A stretch of DNA of 64,000 nt from positions 4,092,001 to 4,156,000 of the forward strand of contig NZ_CP012996.1 of NCBI RefSeq assembly GCF_001412655.1, in the 5' to 3' direction. The first letter of the stretch is position 1, and each line of letters starts with the position of its first letter. Shown in pieces: positions 1-8,465 of the stretch. A program made the translations under genes and the position numbers. The notes beneath the pieces are model-generated. The model made no database searches. It was given only the letters and a program-made list of their open reading frames with translations, and was not told the origin of the DNA. Origin of the DNA: Pedobacter sp. PACM 27299 (GTDB lineage Bacteria > Bacteroidota > Bacteroidia > Sphingobacteriales > Sphingobacteriaceae).

Positions 1-25
1 CCTGCCCTTCGCGCTGTAACCGTCC

Positions 26-202
26 TTACACCATCAGCAGGGCAGCTTCAAATGGCTGCTCACCAGTCATCACCTCTCCCTTAGGCACTGTCCAGCTGCC
101 TTTATCTTTATTTCGGAAAAACGGACCGCCCGGATGAACCAATAAGACCTTCAACTTTCCTGCAAACCTATACAACAGTATACCAGCACTTTTTTTAGCC
201 AT
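26..202 (-). pseudogene. NUDIX hydrolase, truncated inside the Nudix box
   Basis: The reading frame starts at MAKKSAGILLYR (ATG at 202) and follows the classical N-terminal Nudix strands (GILLYR, LKVLLVHPGGPFF, GSWTVPKGE). It then enters the Nudix box at GEVMTGEQPFEAAL. Where the family needs R-E-x-x-E-E for metal binding, the frame reads LMV and stops at 26-28. Without the REUXEE part the protein cannot bind the catalytic Mg2+, so as read it is dead. The rest of a normal ~150-aa domain would lie left of the window and might resume in another frame. Intact members hydrolyse nucleoside diphosphates linked to other moieties. An upstream in-frame ATG at 244 gives a longer N-terminus that does not resemble the family. 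Confidence 0.6.
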
Positions 203-274
203 AAAATAAACAATAAAACCCGGATCGCTCCAGGTAAATATCATTCAGAAGCATTGACATAAAAATAAACCATC

Positions 275-730
275 CTATCTGATTAATCGCTGATGGTAAG
301 TTTCAATTTCTTTAAGTGCCTCCAGGATCCCAGTACGCTGCCTTTGCAATAATTCAATATGGTCCGCATGTGACTGATAATCCTCCAATGCCTGGTCATA
401 CTTTTCAATCGCCGCTTTCTCTCCAGTCTCAATCGCGCTTAAAATCGCCACATCTTCTTTACTGCTCAATGCCTGTTTAATATCAATCCAGGTACGGTGT
501 AATGCACCCAAAATACCACCCGATTCATTTTCAGAATCACCTCCGTGCAAAGCGATATGATCTTTCAGCTCCATAGCATACCCAGCACGCTGAGCAGAGT
601 ATTTTAAAAACAACCCCTGTAGCTCAATGCTATCTGTAGCCTCACTTGCAGATTCATAACCTTCTTTTCCGTCGTTCACAATATTAACCAATCCTTTCAG
701 GTCGTTAATAATTTCGTTATTTGTTTCCAT
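275..730 (-). CDS. DUF2383/PA2169-family four-helix-bundle protein
   Basis: This 151-aa all-helical, highly charged protein (METNNEIINDLKGLV..., then a helix with KEGYESASEATDS) matches the ferritin-like DUF2383/PA2169 family, whose function is unknown and which is often found with stress genes. The ATG at 730 was chosen because the 12 residues added by the upstream start are not family-like. A promoter-like TATTTTTG box sits about 35 bp upstream on this strand. The adjacent DUF892 ferritin-like gene and SRPBCC membrane protein make the typical general-stress neighbourhood of Bacteroidota. There is no signal peptide, so it is probably cytoplasmic. Family assignment is good; the function is not known. 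Confidence 0.8.
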   Translation of the reverse strand: METNNEIINDLKGLVNIVNDGKEGYESASEATDSIELQGLFLKYSAQRAGYAMELKDHIALHGGDSENESGGILGALHRTWIDIKQALSSKEDVAILSAIETGEKAAIEKYDQALEDYQSHADHIELLQRQRTGILEALKEIETYHQRLIR

Positions 731-763
731 AGATAAATAGATTTTTAAATTAGAACAAACTCG

Positions 764-771
764 CAAAAATA
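764..771 (-). promoter_or_regulatory. Candidate Bacteroidota -7 box for the DUF2383 gene
   Basis: On the minus strand the sequence reads TATTTTTG, matching the Bacteroidota TAnnTTTG element. A T-rich stretch lies about 18 bp further upstream, where TTTG would be expected. The start codon is about 35 nt downstream, a sensible leader length. This is motif matching only. Confidence 0.4.
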
Positions 772-774
772 AAG

Positions 775-1348
775 TTTAGACCAGGTGTTAAAAATCAGCG
801 ATGATGTTGGGCAATGCCAGTTCGATTAGAAACCTTAGACGCTGTTAAATATTGGCGTATAAAAACTTTTGATTATACCTCGTTCCTTAAACACTAATAT
901 TAACTGCCTTTATTGTTACCCACAACAAAAAGCTGATCAATAAACTTCTACCTTATTTAAAATAAGGTAAAAATCATCTTAACTCCTTAGCCTTGAAAGT
1001 GTAAATACATTAAAATAATACAATTGGATTTATAACCCACACCATACATCCAGCCCCATCCCATTTAGAGCAGAAAAACACTACCATGAAAAATCAAGAA
1101 ACCAATAGCCCAGATTTACAGCAGTTCATTAAAACCTTTCAGCCTAACAAATTTTTATTATCAAAGGAATGGTCCCTAACCGTAATAACCAAACGGTTAC
1201 TTTGAGCGCTCTGAAATCAGTAACGGCCTTAAGTTTCCCAATAATAAAACATCAAAAAAACAAATTAGAACCCCGCTGGTTATTGTCCCTGGATTGTGTA
1301 AAAAAGATATTCACTTCAAAAACATACACCTATCAAAAAACAAAAGCT
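775..1348. other. Intergenic region without a supported gene
   Basis: About 570 bp separate two divergent ferritin-like genes. A 39-codon frame at 1086-1205 (ATG AAA AAT CAA...) ends at TGA and matches nothing I recognise. The frame of the downstream DUF892 gene stays open up to 1169 but reads as low-complexity, non-family sequence. It may hold the promoters of both neighbours. Confidence 0.4.
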
Positions 1349-1903
1349 ATGGCAACTACAACAAAAATTGGCACAAAAGCCCAGACAAAAACAAAAACAG
1401 GGAAAATGGAAAATTCAGAGTTTCATGATTTTTTCGTAGATGAACTAAAAGATATTTACTGGGCTGAAAAACACCTTGTAAAGGCATTACCAAAAATGAA
1501 AAAAGCAGCTACCAGTCCTGAATTGGCGACAGCTTTTGAAAAGCATACCGACGAAACCAATAACCACATCAGTACCCTGGAAAAAGTATTCGAACTACTC
1601 GAGGAAAAAGCCCAGGCTAAAAAATGTGATGCAATGGAAGGTCTATTGAAAGAGGCAGATAGCATAATTGAAGATACCGATGCAGGCACGCTTATCCGTG
1701 ATGCAGGACTAATCCTTGCCGCTCAAAAGGTTGAGCATTATGAAATTGCCACTTATGGTACACTAGTAGTCTTTGCACAAAATATGGGACATAGCGATAT
1801 AGCTGAGCTCCTGCAGACCACCCTTGACAATGAAAAAGCCACTGACGTCGCTTTGACAACTGTTGCTGAAAGCTTTATCAACGAACAAGCTGCATCAGAA
1901 TAA
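1349..1903 (+). CDS. DUF892 (YciE-type) ferritin-like protein
   Basis: This 184-aa protein starts with a Lys/Thr-rich tail of about 27 residues (MATTTKIGTKAQTKTKTGK). It continues as a DUF892/YciE ferritin-like four-helix bundle, including FHDFFVDELKDIYWAEKHL, the second-helix Glu and His residues (FEKHTDETNNH) and AAQKVEHYEIATYGTL. YciE-type proteins are stress-induced, rubrerythrin-like, probable di-metal proteins. I chose the ATG at 1349 because the family normally starts a few residues before the first helix, whereas the ORF extends 60 codons further upstream with unrelated sequence. An alternative start is MENSEFHDFF. A stem-loop terminator follows. The basic tail could bind DNA; that is inference. 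Confidence 0.85.
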   Translation: MATTTKIGTKAQTKTKTGKMENSEFHDFFVDELKDIYWAEKHLVKALPKMKKAATSPELATAFEKHTDETNNHISTLEKVFELLEEKAQAKKCDAMEGLLKEADSIIEDTDAGTLIRDAGLILAAQKVEHYEIATYGTLVVFAQNMGHSDIAELLQTTLDNEKATDVALTTVAESFINEQAASE

Positions 1904-1915
1904 ATGAACCTATAA

Positions 1916-1949
1916 CTCCTCTTAGCTAAACACTAAGAGGATTCTTTTC
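1916..1949 (+). terminator. Stem-loop terminator after the DUF892 gene
   Basis: CCTCTTAG at 1918-1925 pairs perfectly with CTAAGAGG at 1933-1940 around a 7-nt loop, followed by a T-rich tract. It lies 15 nt after the stop codon. Confidence 0.7.
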
Positions 1950-1975
1950 ACAATTACATTGTAAATTAATAAGAA

Positions 1976-2713
1976 ATGAAAAACGAATTGACTCATCAAA
2001 TTTTGGATCGCGTAACCTCAGTTGGATTGAATACCACAGGAAATGAGAATATTGACAAAGGAGAAAGAATCATTTCGATGATAGCTGGAGGATGGTTACT
2101 TTACAAAAGTTTAAAAAACATTGGCAAAAGCCCAATGCTCGGGTTACAGGGTTCTGCTGCTGCGGGACTGATGTTATACCGAGGCGTCTCAGGAGTATGC
2201 CCAATTTATAAAAAACTCAACAAAGACACCACCGACCCGGGAGCAATTAGCATCACAGAAAATATTGTAGTTAATGCTCCGAAAGATAAAGTCTATGCAT
2301 TTTGGCGAGACCTATCCAATCTACCCAAATTCATGACTCATTTGAAAAGTGTGGAGGAGATTAATGAAAGTATTTCATTGTGGATAGCAAACACTCCTGG
2401 AGGCCTGGTAGACCTCAATTGGAAAGCAGAGATCACCCGTGAAGAAACTGGAACATACTTAGGTTGGCAGTCCCTGGAGGATGCCATGATCGTGAATGCA
2501 GGAAAAGTAGAATTCAAAGAAACATTAAACGGCACTGGCACCGAATTACACATTGAAATTGACTATTTCCCACCAGCAGGTACTGTTGGCAGAGGGATCA
2601 CCAAAGTATTCAATGGTATCTTTGAGCGCATGATTAAGGAAGATATTCAGCGCTTTAAAACTTATGCAGAAGAGACTGACTTTAAAGAATTTGCAGGACT
2701 TACTGTTGATTAG
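1976..2713 (+). CDS. YgaP-like membrane segment plus SRPBCC domain protein
   Basis: This 245-aa protein has two parts. Residues ~24-75 (NIDKGERIISMIAGGWLLY..., LGLQGSAAAGLMLYRG..CPIYKKL) resemble the inner-membrane two-helix YgaP/DUF2892 domain. Residues ~92-236 form an SRPBCC/polyketide-cyclase-like lipid-binding fold (ENIVVNAPKDKVYAFWRDLSNLPKF, then TGTELHIEIDYFPPAGTVG). It should sit in the cytoplasmic membrane with the hydrophobic-ligand domain in the cytosol. This architecture is common in Bacteroidota next to general-stress genes, as here. The ligand and the exact function are not known. Confidence 0.8.
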   Translation: MKNELTHQILDRVTSVGLNTTGNENIDKGERIISMIAGGWLLYKSLKNIGKSPMLGLQGSAAAGLMLYRGVSGVCPIYKKLNKDTTDPGAISITENIVVNAPKDKVYAFWRDLSNLPKFMTHLKSVEEINESISLWIANTPGGLVDLNWKAEITREETGTYLGWQSLEDAMIVNAGKVEFKETLNGTGTELHIEIDYFPPAGTVGRGITKVFNGIFERMIKEDIQRFKTYAEETDFKEFAGLTVD

Positions 2714-2718
2714 ACCAA

Positions 2719-2746
2719 TGCTGGCCCTGATAACGGGGCCAGTATT
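2719..2746. terminator. Bidirectional stem-loop between convergent genes
   Basis: CTGGCCC at 2721-2727 pairs with GGGCCAG at 2736-2742. It lies between the SRPBCC gene (stop 2713) and the converging 56-aa gene (stop 2750-2752), so it can serve both strands. The T-tracts are weak. Confidence 0.6.
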
Positions 2747-2749
2747 TAA

Positions 2750-2920
2750 TTATGGCTTAGGATCTTTAGACTGAAGTACTTCGATAGAGGCCTTTTGAGT
2801 CTGTTCCATTTTCTTTTTCAATTCAGCAGCCCTTTCTTTCAAATCAGCAGATTTCTTAAGTAAATCCTCGCTAATTTCTGCATTAGTGGCTTCTTCGTTA
2901 CCTTGCTCTAGATTATTCAT
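2750..2920 (-). CDS. 56-aa charged coiled-coil protein
   Basis: An ATG at 2920 opens a 56-codon frame beginning MNNLEQGNEEATNAEISEDL and ending QSKDPKP. The middle (LLKKSADLKERAAELKKKMEQ) is a clear amphipathic helix with a heptad pattern. It has no membrane segment or cysteines. It converges with the SRPBCC gene and shares the stem-loop terminator at 2719-2746. The high charge and heptads make it look like a real small protein rather than chance. I do not recognise the family and cannot give a function. Confidence 0.55.
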   Translation of the reverse strand: MNNLEQGNEEATNAEISEDLLKKSADLKERAAELKKKMEQTQKASIEVLQSKDPKP

Positions 2921-3186
2921 AAATTAGGGATTTCCTCCAAAGATACAAATTATAACTAAATATTTAAATGGCGGATATGAGCTAAACTAACTTCAGGTAG
3001 ATCTTGACTGGCTAACTAATAAAACCATTACTCTAACTCATCCATCATTCTCCCCTCATCAAAAAACAATGAAATCCATAATCTCTTTTGCTAATTAATT
3101 TAAAAGATCAGGAAAGATTATAGTTAAGATGATCTTTATAATCAAAGTTCCCTTCCTAAAGTGCTTTCTTTTTCAGTGTCCTTGAT

Positions 3187-4709
3187 CTAAGCTAGCGGAA
3201 GTGAGAACGAGAATACCGAACCTTCACCAAGCTTACTATCTAATTTTATGGAACTTCCATGTAACTTGAGAACTTCAGCAACGAGATAAAGGCCGATTCC
3301 AAATCCAGAAACCTGCATGGTCTGTTGATCATTGACTCTATAAAAACGTTCAAATAAACGTAACTGATCAGCCTTTGAAATTCCTACGCCTTGATCTGCA
3401 ATGTTAAAACGCAATTGCTTATTGATCAATTAGCAAATTATTTTCACAGTAGTACCAGAACCTGAGTATTTTACAGCATTATTCAATAAATTAGTCAACA
3501 CCTGAGCTATTTTATTTCTGTCAGCACAAAGTTCAACATCTGGACAGCCACTGTATTCCAGCAGGTGATTGGGCGCTAAAATAATGGCTTCTGAGATGGT
3601 TTCTTCCATCAGTTCTTTTAAAGAAAACTGACTTAATGATAAGGTCATTTTACCATGTTCAAGCCTGGAAATATTTAAAAAATCATGGATCATTGTCGTC
3701 ATTTTAACTGTCTGTATTTCGGCTCTTGTCAGCACGTTCAAAATGAATTGATGCTCAAGCCCCTGCGCTTTGACCATGGCCAGTTGTATATAACTTTTCA
3801 AAGAAGTAAGCGGAGTTTTAAGTTCATGGCTGACGATACCAATGAAATCATGTTTACGTTGTTCTTCAAGTTTTTTATCGGTAATGTCCCGGGCAATCTT
3901 AGAGAGCCCCGTTATTTGTCCCTGGCTATTCTTTATCGGAGAAATGGTCAACGATACATCAATGAGACCTCCAGCCTTGTTTAGCCTTTTAGTCTCAAAA
4001 TTCTGAACACGTTCTCCTGTTATCAATTTACTTAGAATCATTGATTCCTCACTTTTTCTATCCTGGGGAATGAGTTTTAATATAGACTCTCCAATCATTT
4101 CAGCTGCTGAATATCCAAAAATCCGTTCTGCTGATGGGTTCCAACTTGTAATGATACTATTGAGGTCTTTACTAATAATTGCATCATCACTTGAGGCAAT
4201 AATAGCAGAAAGTATAGCACTGTTTGTTTCAGCTTGTTTCAAATAAGTAATATCTCTAGCTATTTTTGAAACCCCTATTATTTTGCCTACACCGTTTTTA
4301 ATTGGCGAAATGGTTAGCGATACCTCAAAAATCCACCATCTTTTCTTAGGCGTTTGGTATGAAAATGGTCCACCCTTTCACCCTGATTAATGCGTATTAA
4401 AATTGCTGGTTCTTCCTCAAGCCTGTCCTGTGGAATTAAAGTCAATATTGATTTTCCAATCATTTCAGCAGCGCTATAACCAAATATTCGTTCTGCAGAT
4501 TTGTTCCAACTAGTTACCATGCCATTTAAATCCTTACTTATGATCGCATCATCAGAAGAATCTACAATTGCAGCCAGTATCGCTCCTTGTTCCTCTAGGC
4601 CCTGGTATTCCGAGATCAACTTTTCCTGCTGCTTGATTAACTGAATAAATTCTAGTTTTGGTAAATTCCGCCCATTTAGTGTCTCTTTCAGAGCTTTCCT
4701 ATCATCCAT
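3187..4709 (-). pseudogene. PAS-PAS histidine kinase, broken by a frameshift and a stop
   Basis: Three pieces make one kinase. 4709-4314 carries an N-terminal coil and PAS1 (AAIVDSSDDAIISKDLNG..., ending KRLRKDGGF). 4242-3430 carries PAS2, HisKA with the H-box (GIVSHELKTPLTSLKSY) and the N-box (QVLTNLLNNAVKYS). 3429-3187 carries the G-boxes (DQGVGISKAD, GFGIGLYLV). After GGF the frame is lost at an A5 run (4327-4331, + strand). Restoring one base gives EVSLTISPIKNG and reads into PAS2. Further on, an in-frame TAA (tta at 3430-3432) interrupts TVKIIC/LINKQ while the frame continues. PAS1 and PAS2 are near-duplicates of each other. As read, no active kinase is made. No receiver gene is adjacent. 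Confidence 0.8.
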
Positions 4710-4816
4710 TTATTTGCGAATTTTTTGTGGTTTCCAAAGCACCGATAATTTCATTTTACATACAAAGTATATATAAAGCCTGAATTAATACCTCATCAGT
4801 TATGGTGTTCTTCTGT

Positions 4817-5245
4817 CTAATTCCTAACCAGCGATTTAAATTGTTTCTTCGAAACTGGAATGTCCCCAGCATCTATTTCTTGTTCATTAATACAGTGTTT
4901 GTTAAAATACCTTTTCACCACGATTCCCGCAAATAATTTTTCAAAAGTATCTTTTTTCCAAACCACCAAACAAGCTAACATCATAAAAAACAGCGCAGTT
5001 ATTCCAAACCCTTTAGCATAACTATTAAATAAGCTTGACAAGTAAAAAGTGAAAGTAACCATACAGAGCAGAAAGGTGAGCATCACCATAAAAAACAAAA
5101 ACGTACTGGACAATACATCAGCGATTAACTTTGATCCTTTCTCTAGAGCACTAAATTTAAAAATCTCGATGCGGATGCTTAAATAGTCTTTGAATTCTAA
5201 CCAAAGGGATTTGAGAGCAATAAGTTTAACATCAATCATAGGCAC
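4817..5245 (-). CDS. Holin-like/YqjE-type two-TM membrane protein
   Basis: The 142-aa protein has an N-terminal amphipathic stretch (LIALKSLWLEFKDYLSIRIEIFKF). Two strong hydrophobic segments follow at ~49-72 (LSSTFLFFMVMLTFLLCMVTF) and ~80-98 (GITALFFMMLACLVVW), then a charged tail. This matches the 'phage holin family'/YqjE-like proteins of Bacteroidota, which are chromosomal, usually found with stress-related membrane genes, and probably not real holins. The start is either MPMIDV (5245) or the third-codon Met. Function is unknown. Confidence 0.65.
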   Translation of the reverse strand: MPMIDVKLIALKSLWLEFKDYLSIRIEIFKFSALEKGSKLIADVLSSTFLFFMVMLTFLLCMVTFTFYLSSLFNSYAKGFGITALFFMMLACLVVWKKDTFEKLFAGIVVKRYFNKHCINEQEIDAGDIPVSKKQFKSLVRN

Positions 5246-5500
5246 GTTTTATAAATAAAAACCAACTGAATAAAAAAATTTTAAAATAAGCCTTTAAAAA
5301 CAAGCAAAGCCAACGCATTTCCTTGGGTAAAGTACTTTCTGATATATGACTAATGTGTATTTTTTTTTTAAGACCGCTTTTATAGATGTTTTTTTTAAAA
5401 TATATAAGCACATTATCATACTGATTATCAGATAAATTCAAATAAAAATGATAAAATTGACTAAAACAAATTAAATATTTAAATTTCCTTCAGGATTTAT

Positions 5501-5701
5501 TTAGCACCACATCCTCCAAAGTTCATGATTACCGGAACGGATCTCATTCGATAAATCCTGCATAAAAGCATCTTCTAAATTTCCCTCCATAGTTGTATTC
5601 ACAATTTGAGTATTTGTTAAATTCACAGAAGTAAAACTGATTTCTTTTTTTCGACTTACTTTTTTTAAATGCTTTACTGCTTTTGAAGTTTTTGTTTTCA
5701 T
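5501..5701 (-). CDS. 66-aa small protein with basic head and WRMWC tail
   Basis: The frame starts at ATG 5701 with a very basic segment (MKTKTSKAVKHLKKVSRKKE). It passes through a Thr/Asn-rich middle (SVNLTNTQIVNTTMEGN) and an acidic stretch (LEDAFMQDLSNEIRSG), and ends HELWRMWC. It has no membrane segment or HTH. The leader-then-aromatic/Cys layout is loosely like a peptide precursor, but no modification or export genes are near, so that reading is weak. I do not recognise the family. It may be a real small gene because it stands alone in about 450 bp of otherwise non-coding sequence. Confidence 0.35.
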   Translation of the reverse strand: MKTKTSKAVKHLKKVSRKKEISFTSVNLTNTQIVNTTMEGNLEDAFMQDLSNEIRSGNHELWRMWC

Positions 5702-5946
5702 AAATAAGATTTTAAATGGAGTACATCAATAAAACAGGTGTCAAGAATGATTGTTTCAATTGAAGTTCCTTCTGTTACACAAAATAATATCCCCTAACTT
5801 TAAATTCGCTGTTATCTTGTTTTAAAAAGAAAAAATCGAAGAAGCACTTTTTATCTCTGAATTATTTAATATAAAAAAAACAAAAATGGAGTAATCGCGT
5901 TACCCCTAGGTATAGGTTGAACTGAAATAACTGAATACGTATAAAA

Positions 5947-6180
5947 ATGGAGGCAATACAAAATGTTCTAATGATAATTAATGAAAAAGGTAGACTTCGA
6001 GTACCCAAATCTTTCCTAATTCCAATTGCGGGCTTTGCCAGGCTAAGAAGGGCCGGATACATTAGAATACAAAAAGAAAACACTGAATTCTATGCCTATC
6101 TCACGCCAAAGGGACTAACTTATTTGCAGGATCACTTCATCACCTCGAAATTAGTCCAGGAATACCTTTTAAAATATTGA
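5947..6180 (+). CDS. 77-aa winged-helix-like hypothetical protein
   Basis: The 77-aa protein (MEAIQNVLMIINEKGRLRVP...) contains RRAGYIRIQKENTEFYAYLTPKGLTYLQ. This resembles the recognition helix and wing of small winged-helix proteins (...GYI....E.....YY.LT.KG...L). That would suggest DNA binding, but the fold is inferred from pattern alone and the domain would be short. No operon partner is present; it lies upstream of a gene scar on the opposite strand. Confidence 0.5.
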   Translation: MEAIQNVLMIINEKGRLRVPKSFLIPIAGFARLRRAGYIRIQKENTEFYAYLTPKGLTYLQDHFITSKLVQEYLLKY

Positions 6181-6193
6181 ACTTTTTTTGGAG

Positions 6194-6376
6194 TTAGTAG
6201 GCTAGTCCAGGCTTATGCTTTTTAATAAAATCAGCCCATTTAGTTGGTTGGCTACCGGTAATCACCTTTCCTGAAATATCAAACCGGCCTCCCAGACAGG
6301 GGCAATCCCAGCTTTGTTCAGCAGTAATGAACTGAACGATACAGCCAGCATAGGTGCAGGTCGGATCAAAATATCA
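6194..6376 (-). pseudogene. Chimeric scar: Rieske [2Fe-2S] domain fused to NmrA C-terminus
   Basis: On the minus strand a frame reads DPTCTYAGCIVQFITAEQ, then SWDCPCLGGRFDISGKVITG, then SQPTKWADFIKKHKPGLAY and stops. The first part is the C-terminal Rieske cluster-binding region (normally CTHLGC...CPCHGSRF), but both ligand histidines are replaced (CTYAGC, CPCLGG). The last 19 residues are instead the C-terminus of an NmrA-type NAD(P)-binding protein, nearly identical to the intact gene at 33523-34413 (SQPTRWADFIEKHK). The DNA switches parent at GATTACCGG, present in both. A TGA lies just upstream, so it has no start. It is a recombination remnant. Confidence 0.75.
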
Positions 6377-6526
6377 CCTTTCCTAGTCATCCTTTAAAAT
6401 TGAAAGTTTCCTATCTTCAAAATTCACTATTTTTCCATCACCAGATCAAAATACTTGTGGGCCTACCCCATTTATATGTATACCTAAGTTTGGTTCCACA
6501 AAAATTTTTTTAACTGAGCGTTTGCT

Positions 6527-7111
6527 TTAGGTATCTGAAGATACATTCCTATGAACTTCTTTAACAACTTTGTCAAGATCTGTAACACTTTGAACAATCA
6601 TTTTTGCAGCATCTTTAACATCTATCAAGTCTGTAGCCTCTTGTATTAATTTCCCAAGCCCCAACAGATTTGCTACATATCGGCGAATTGAATGAGAATG
6701 ACTGATCTTAATCTCGTGGAGCTTTCCACTAACCTGCATTAACTCAGTGATATCATGACCAATACAAAAGATCCCAATAGGTAAATCATGGTCATTGAAC
6801 ATTGCCTTATATTCCCATTTTGTAATAATAAAACCACCGTTACCATCATGCTTACGTAAGGTTGCAGGAAAAACTGATTCTCTATGCAAGAATGCTTTTT
6901 CTGAAACAGCTTGACAAATTTGTTGATCTTCTTCGTGCATAGTTATAGCATAATGCTTACCTACAAGATCACCATGAATAGTTTGAAAAGCTTCGGTGTA
7001 ATGCCTATTAAGATAACTGTATTTAGAGTCCATATCTACTGCTATAAGATAATACGTTCTTGAATCACCTAATAGTTCTTTAATTGCATGAAAATGTTGT
7101 ATACCATTCAT
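6527..7111 (-). CDS. PAS-domain protein with a degenerate phosphotransfer helix
   Basis: The 194-aa protein has a PAS domain at ~10-130 (YYLIAVDMDSKYSYLNRHYTE... LPIGIFCIGHDITEL). A short helical part follows (HEIKISHSHSIRRYVANLLGLGKLIQ) that aligns with the H-box helix of Bacteroidota PAS kinases (SH..R.P...I.GL). There is no HATPase domain, so it cannot autophosphorylate alone. It may be a sensor that works with another kinase, or a shortened kinase gene. It is cytoplasmic with no TM segment. The related protein at 17366-18724 has the same ending. Confidence 0.65.
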   Translation of the reverse strand: MNGIQHFHAIKELLGDSRTYYLIAVDMDSKYSYLNRHYTEAFQTIHGDLVGKHYAITMHEEDQQICQAVSEKAFLHRESVFPATLRKHDGNGGFIITKWEYKAMFNDHDLPIGIFCIGHDITELMQVSGKLHEIKISHSHSIRRYVANLLGLGKLIQEATDLIDVKDAAKMIVQSVTDLDKVVKEVHRNVSSDT

Positions 7112-7212
7112 AGTTCTAAATACTTAGTAAAGGTAGCTTTTTAATTAAGTACATATCTGGTTAATGTTATTTGATGCATCATACAGTTCAACAACTTGTT
7201 TCTTTGATGCCA

Positions 7213-7467
7213 TCATTTATCAATTATTTTTAATTGACCAAAGGTGTATCCTCTTCCTTGAACAAAGAAATAGGATTTATCGTCAATTGTCTTGACGCTA
7301 TCAATAAGTCTAATTTCTTTTGTTTGGAGAACAAAAACTTTAGATTTCTTTTTAAAGGATTTGATCAAGTCTTTGTTATTTTCTTTTATTGAGAAGTCAA
7401 ACGTCAGAATTATCATTAGAATAACACCACAAATGATAAAAAGATATTTGAAATTTTCTATGTTCAT
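7213..7467 (-). CDS. 84-aa single-TM hypothetical protein
   Basis: The short protein has an N-terminal hydrophobic segment (YLFIICGVILMIILTFDF) and a basic/polar remainder (KENNKDLIKSFKKKSKVFVLQTKEIRLIDSVKTI... QGRGYTFGQLKIIDK). It is a likely membrane-anchored small protein. The family is not recognised. The ATG at 7467 is the only good start. Confidence 0.4.
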   Translation of the reverse strand: MNIENFKYLFIICGVILMIILTFDFSIKENNKDLIKSFKKKSKVFVLQTKEIRLIDSVKTIDDKSYFFVQGRGYTFGQLKIIDK

Positions 7468-8465
7468 AAGTTTGTTTTTAAAACTTTCTACACCTATTCC
7501 CGAGAGATATTCGGATTGGTAGTAATTATTTAATTAGGCTTCATCGTTCCAATTTTTTATTGCATCCATTATTTATTTCACCCTTTACTTTATTAAATCT
7601 CGTTTTGTATATTAATTTTTCATCCTTCCTTCTCTATAAGTCTGCCCAGTATCGATCATGACCAAGTTGCGACTGATCAGCTGCAGCTTAGTGAGTAGGA
7701 TCATGCGAAATCTTTATTAATTGGTAATTCCTGGATTCAAAACCTAGCTGTTCTGTTTTTTTCAGGAATCCTAGGGTTAGTCTCAATACGAATCACTTAC
7801 AGTGTGTCATATTATCTCTAATGATTTATATGACAATAAATTTTAGTATCAACAATGATCTTATTAAACAAACAAGAACATTAACATTTTACGTATCAAA
7901 ATGTTTCAAGTAAAAAGTTATTAAAACCCATTAAAACTAATTTCAATTTTACACGTATTGCAAAATAAAAATTGCCACTTCTATTGAAATTTAAAGTGGT
8001 CGTTAAACCAAAAAGTGTTCCCTTTATGAGAGTCACTATTCACACATATTTGTCAATTAAAATTTTTTATGATCAACCAGTGATATACTGCCAATACTCA
8101 AACTTTGAGTATTGACTTTCGCTATCTTTAAATGGATTAACGCTAAAAGTGTTGTGGAATTTTATGTTTAACCTATCATGTCATTCAGGGAATGATGGAT
8201 AGCAAAGCCATAGCAACAGCCATCAAAATAGGAAATGGAAAAGCAGAACTGAATACTGAGAAGGTGGAAAAATCTAGGTATGGATAAAAGAAAATAAACA
8301 TATATTAAAAGACGGTAACAATCTCAAAGGTTGATCTAAAAAATGAAGTAATCCATGTGGTAGATATCGTCTTAATCCATGATAATTTTGATTATTTAGA
8401 AAACCGTGCTACACTTTTAGGGCGCTTTTTACAGGACTTTTTACGCCTAAGTTTTTTAGAGCAAC
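7468..8465. other. Gene-poor kilobase
   Basis: About 1 kb without a convincing gene. Very AT-rich sequence alternates with short mixed stretches. A 31-codon frame (ATG at 8194, MMDSKAIATAIKIGNGKAEL) ends quickly and is probably a remnant. The only clear structure is the perfect inverted repeat at 8093-8113. Confidence 0.5.
8093..8113. repeat. Perfect 10-bp inverted repeat, 1-nt spacer
   Basis: AATACTCAAA-C-TTTGAGTATT. Arms are perfectly complementary with a single central base. This is typical of a dimeric operator or a short cruciform rather than a terminator, since no T-tract follows. It lies in a region with no supported gene. Confidence 0.6.

Noticed and set aside
5232..5441. 69-aa frame on the minus strand
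   Set aside because: It overlaps the holin-like gene start, is low complexity and hydrophobic without topology, and has no family.
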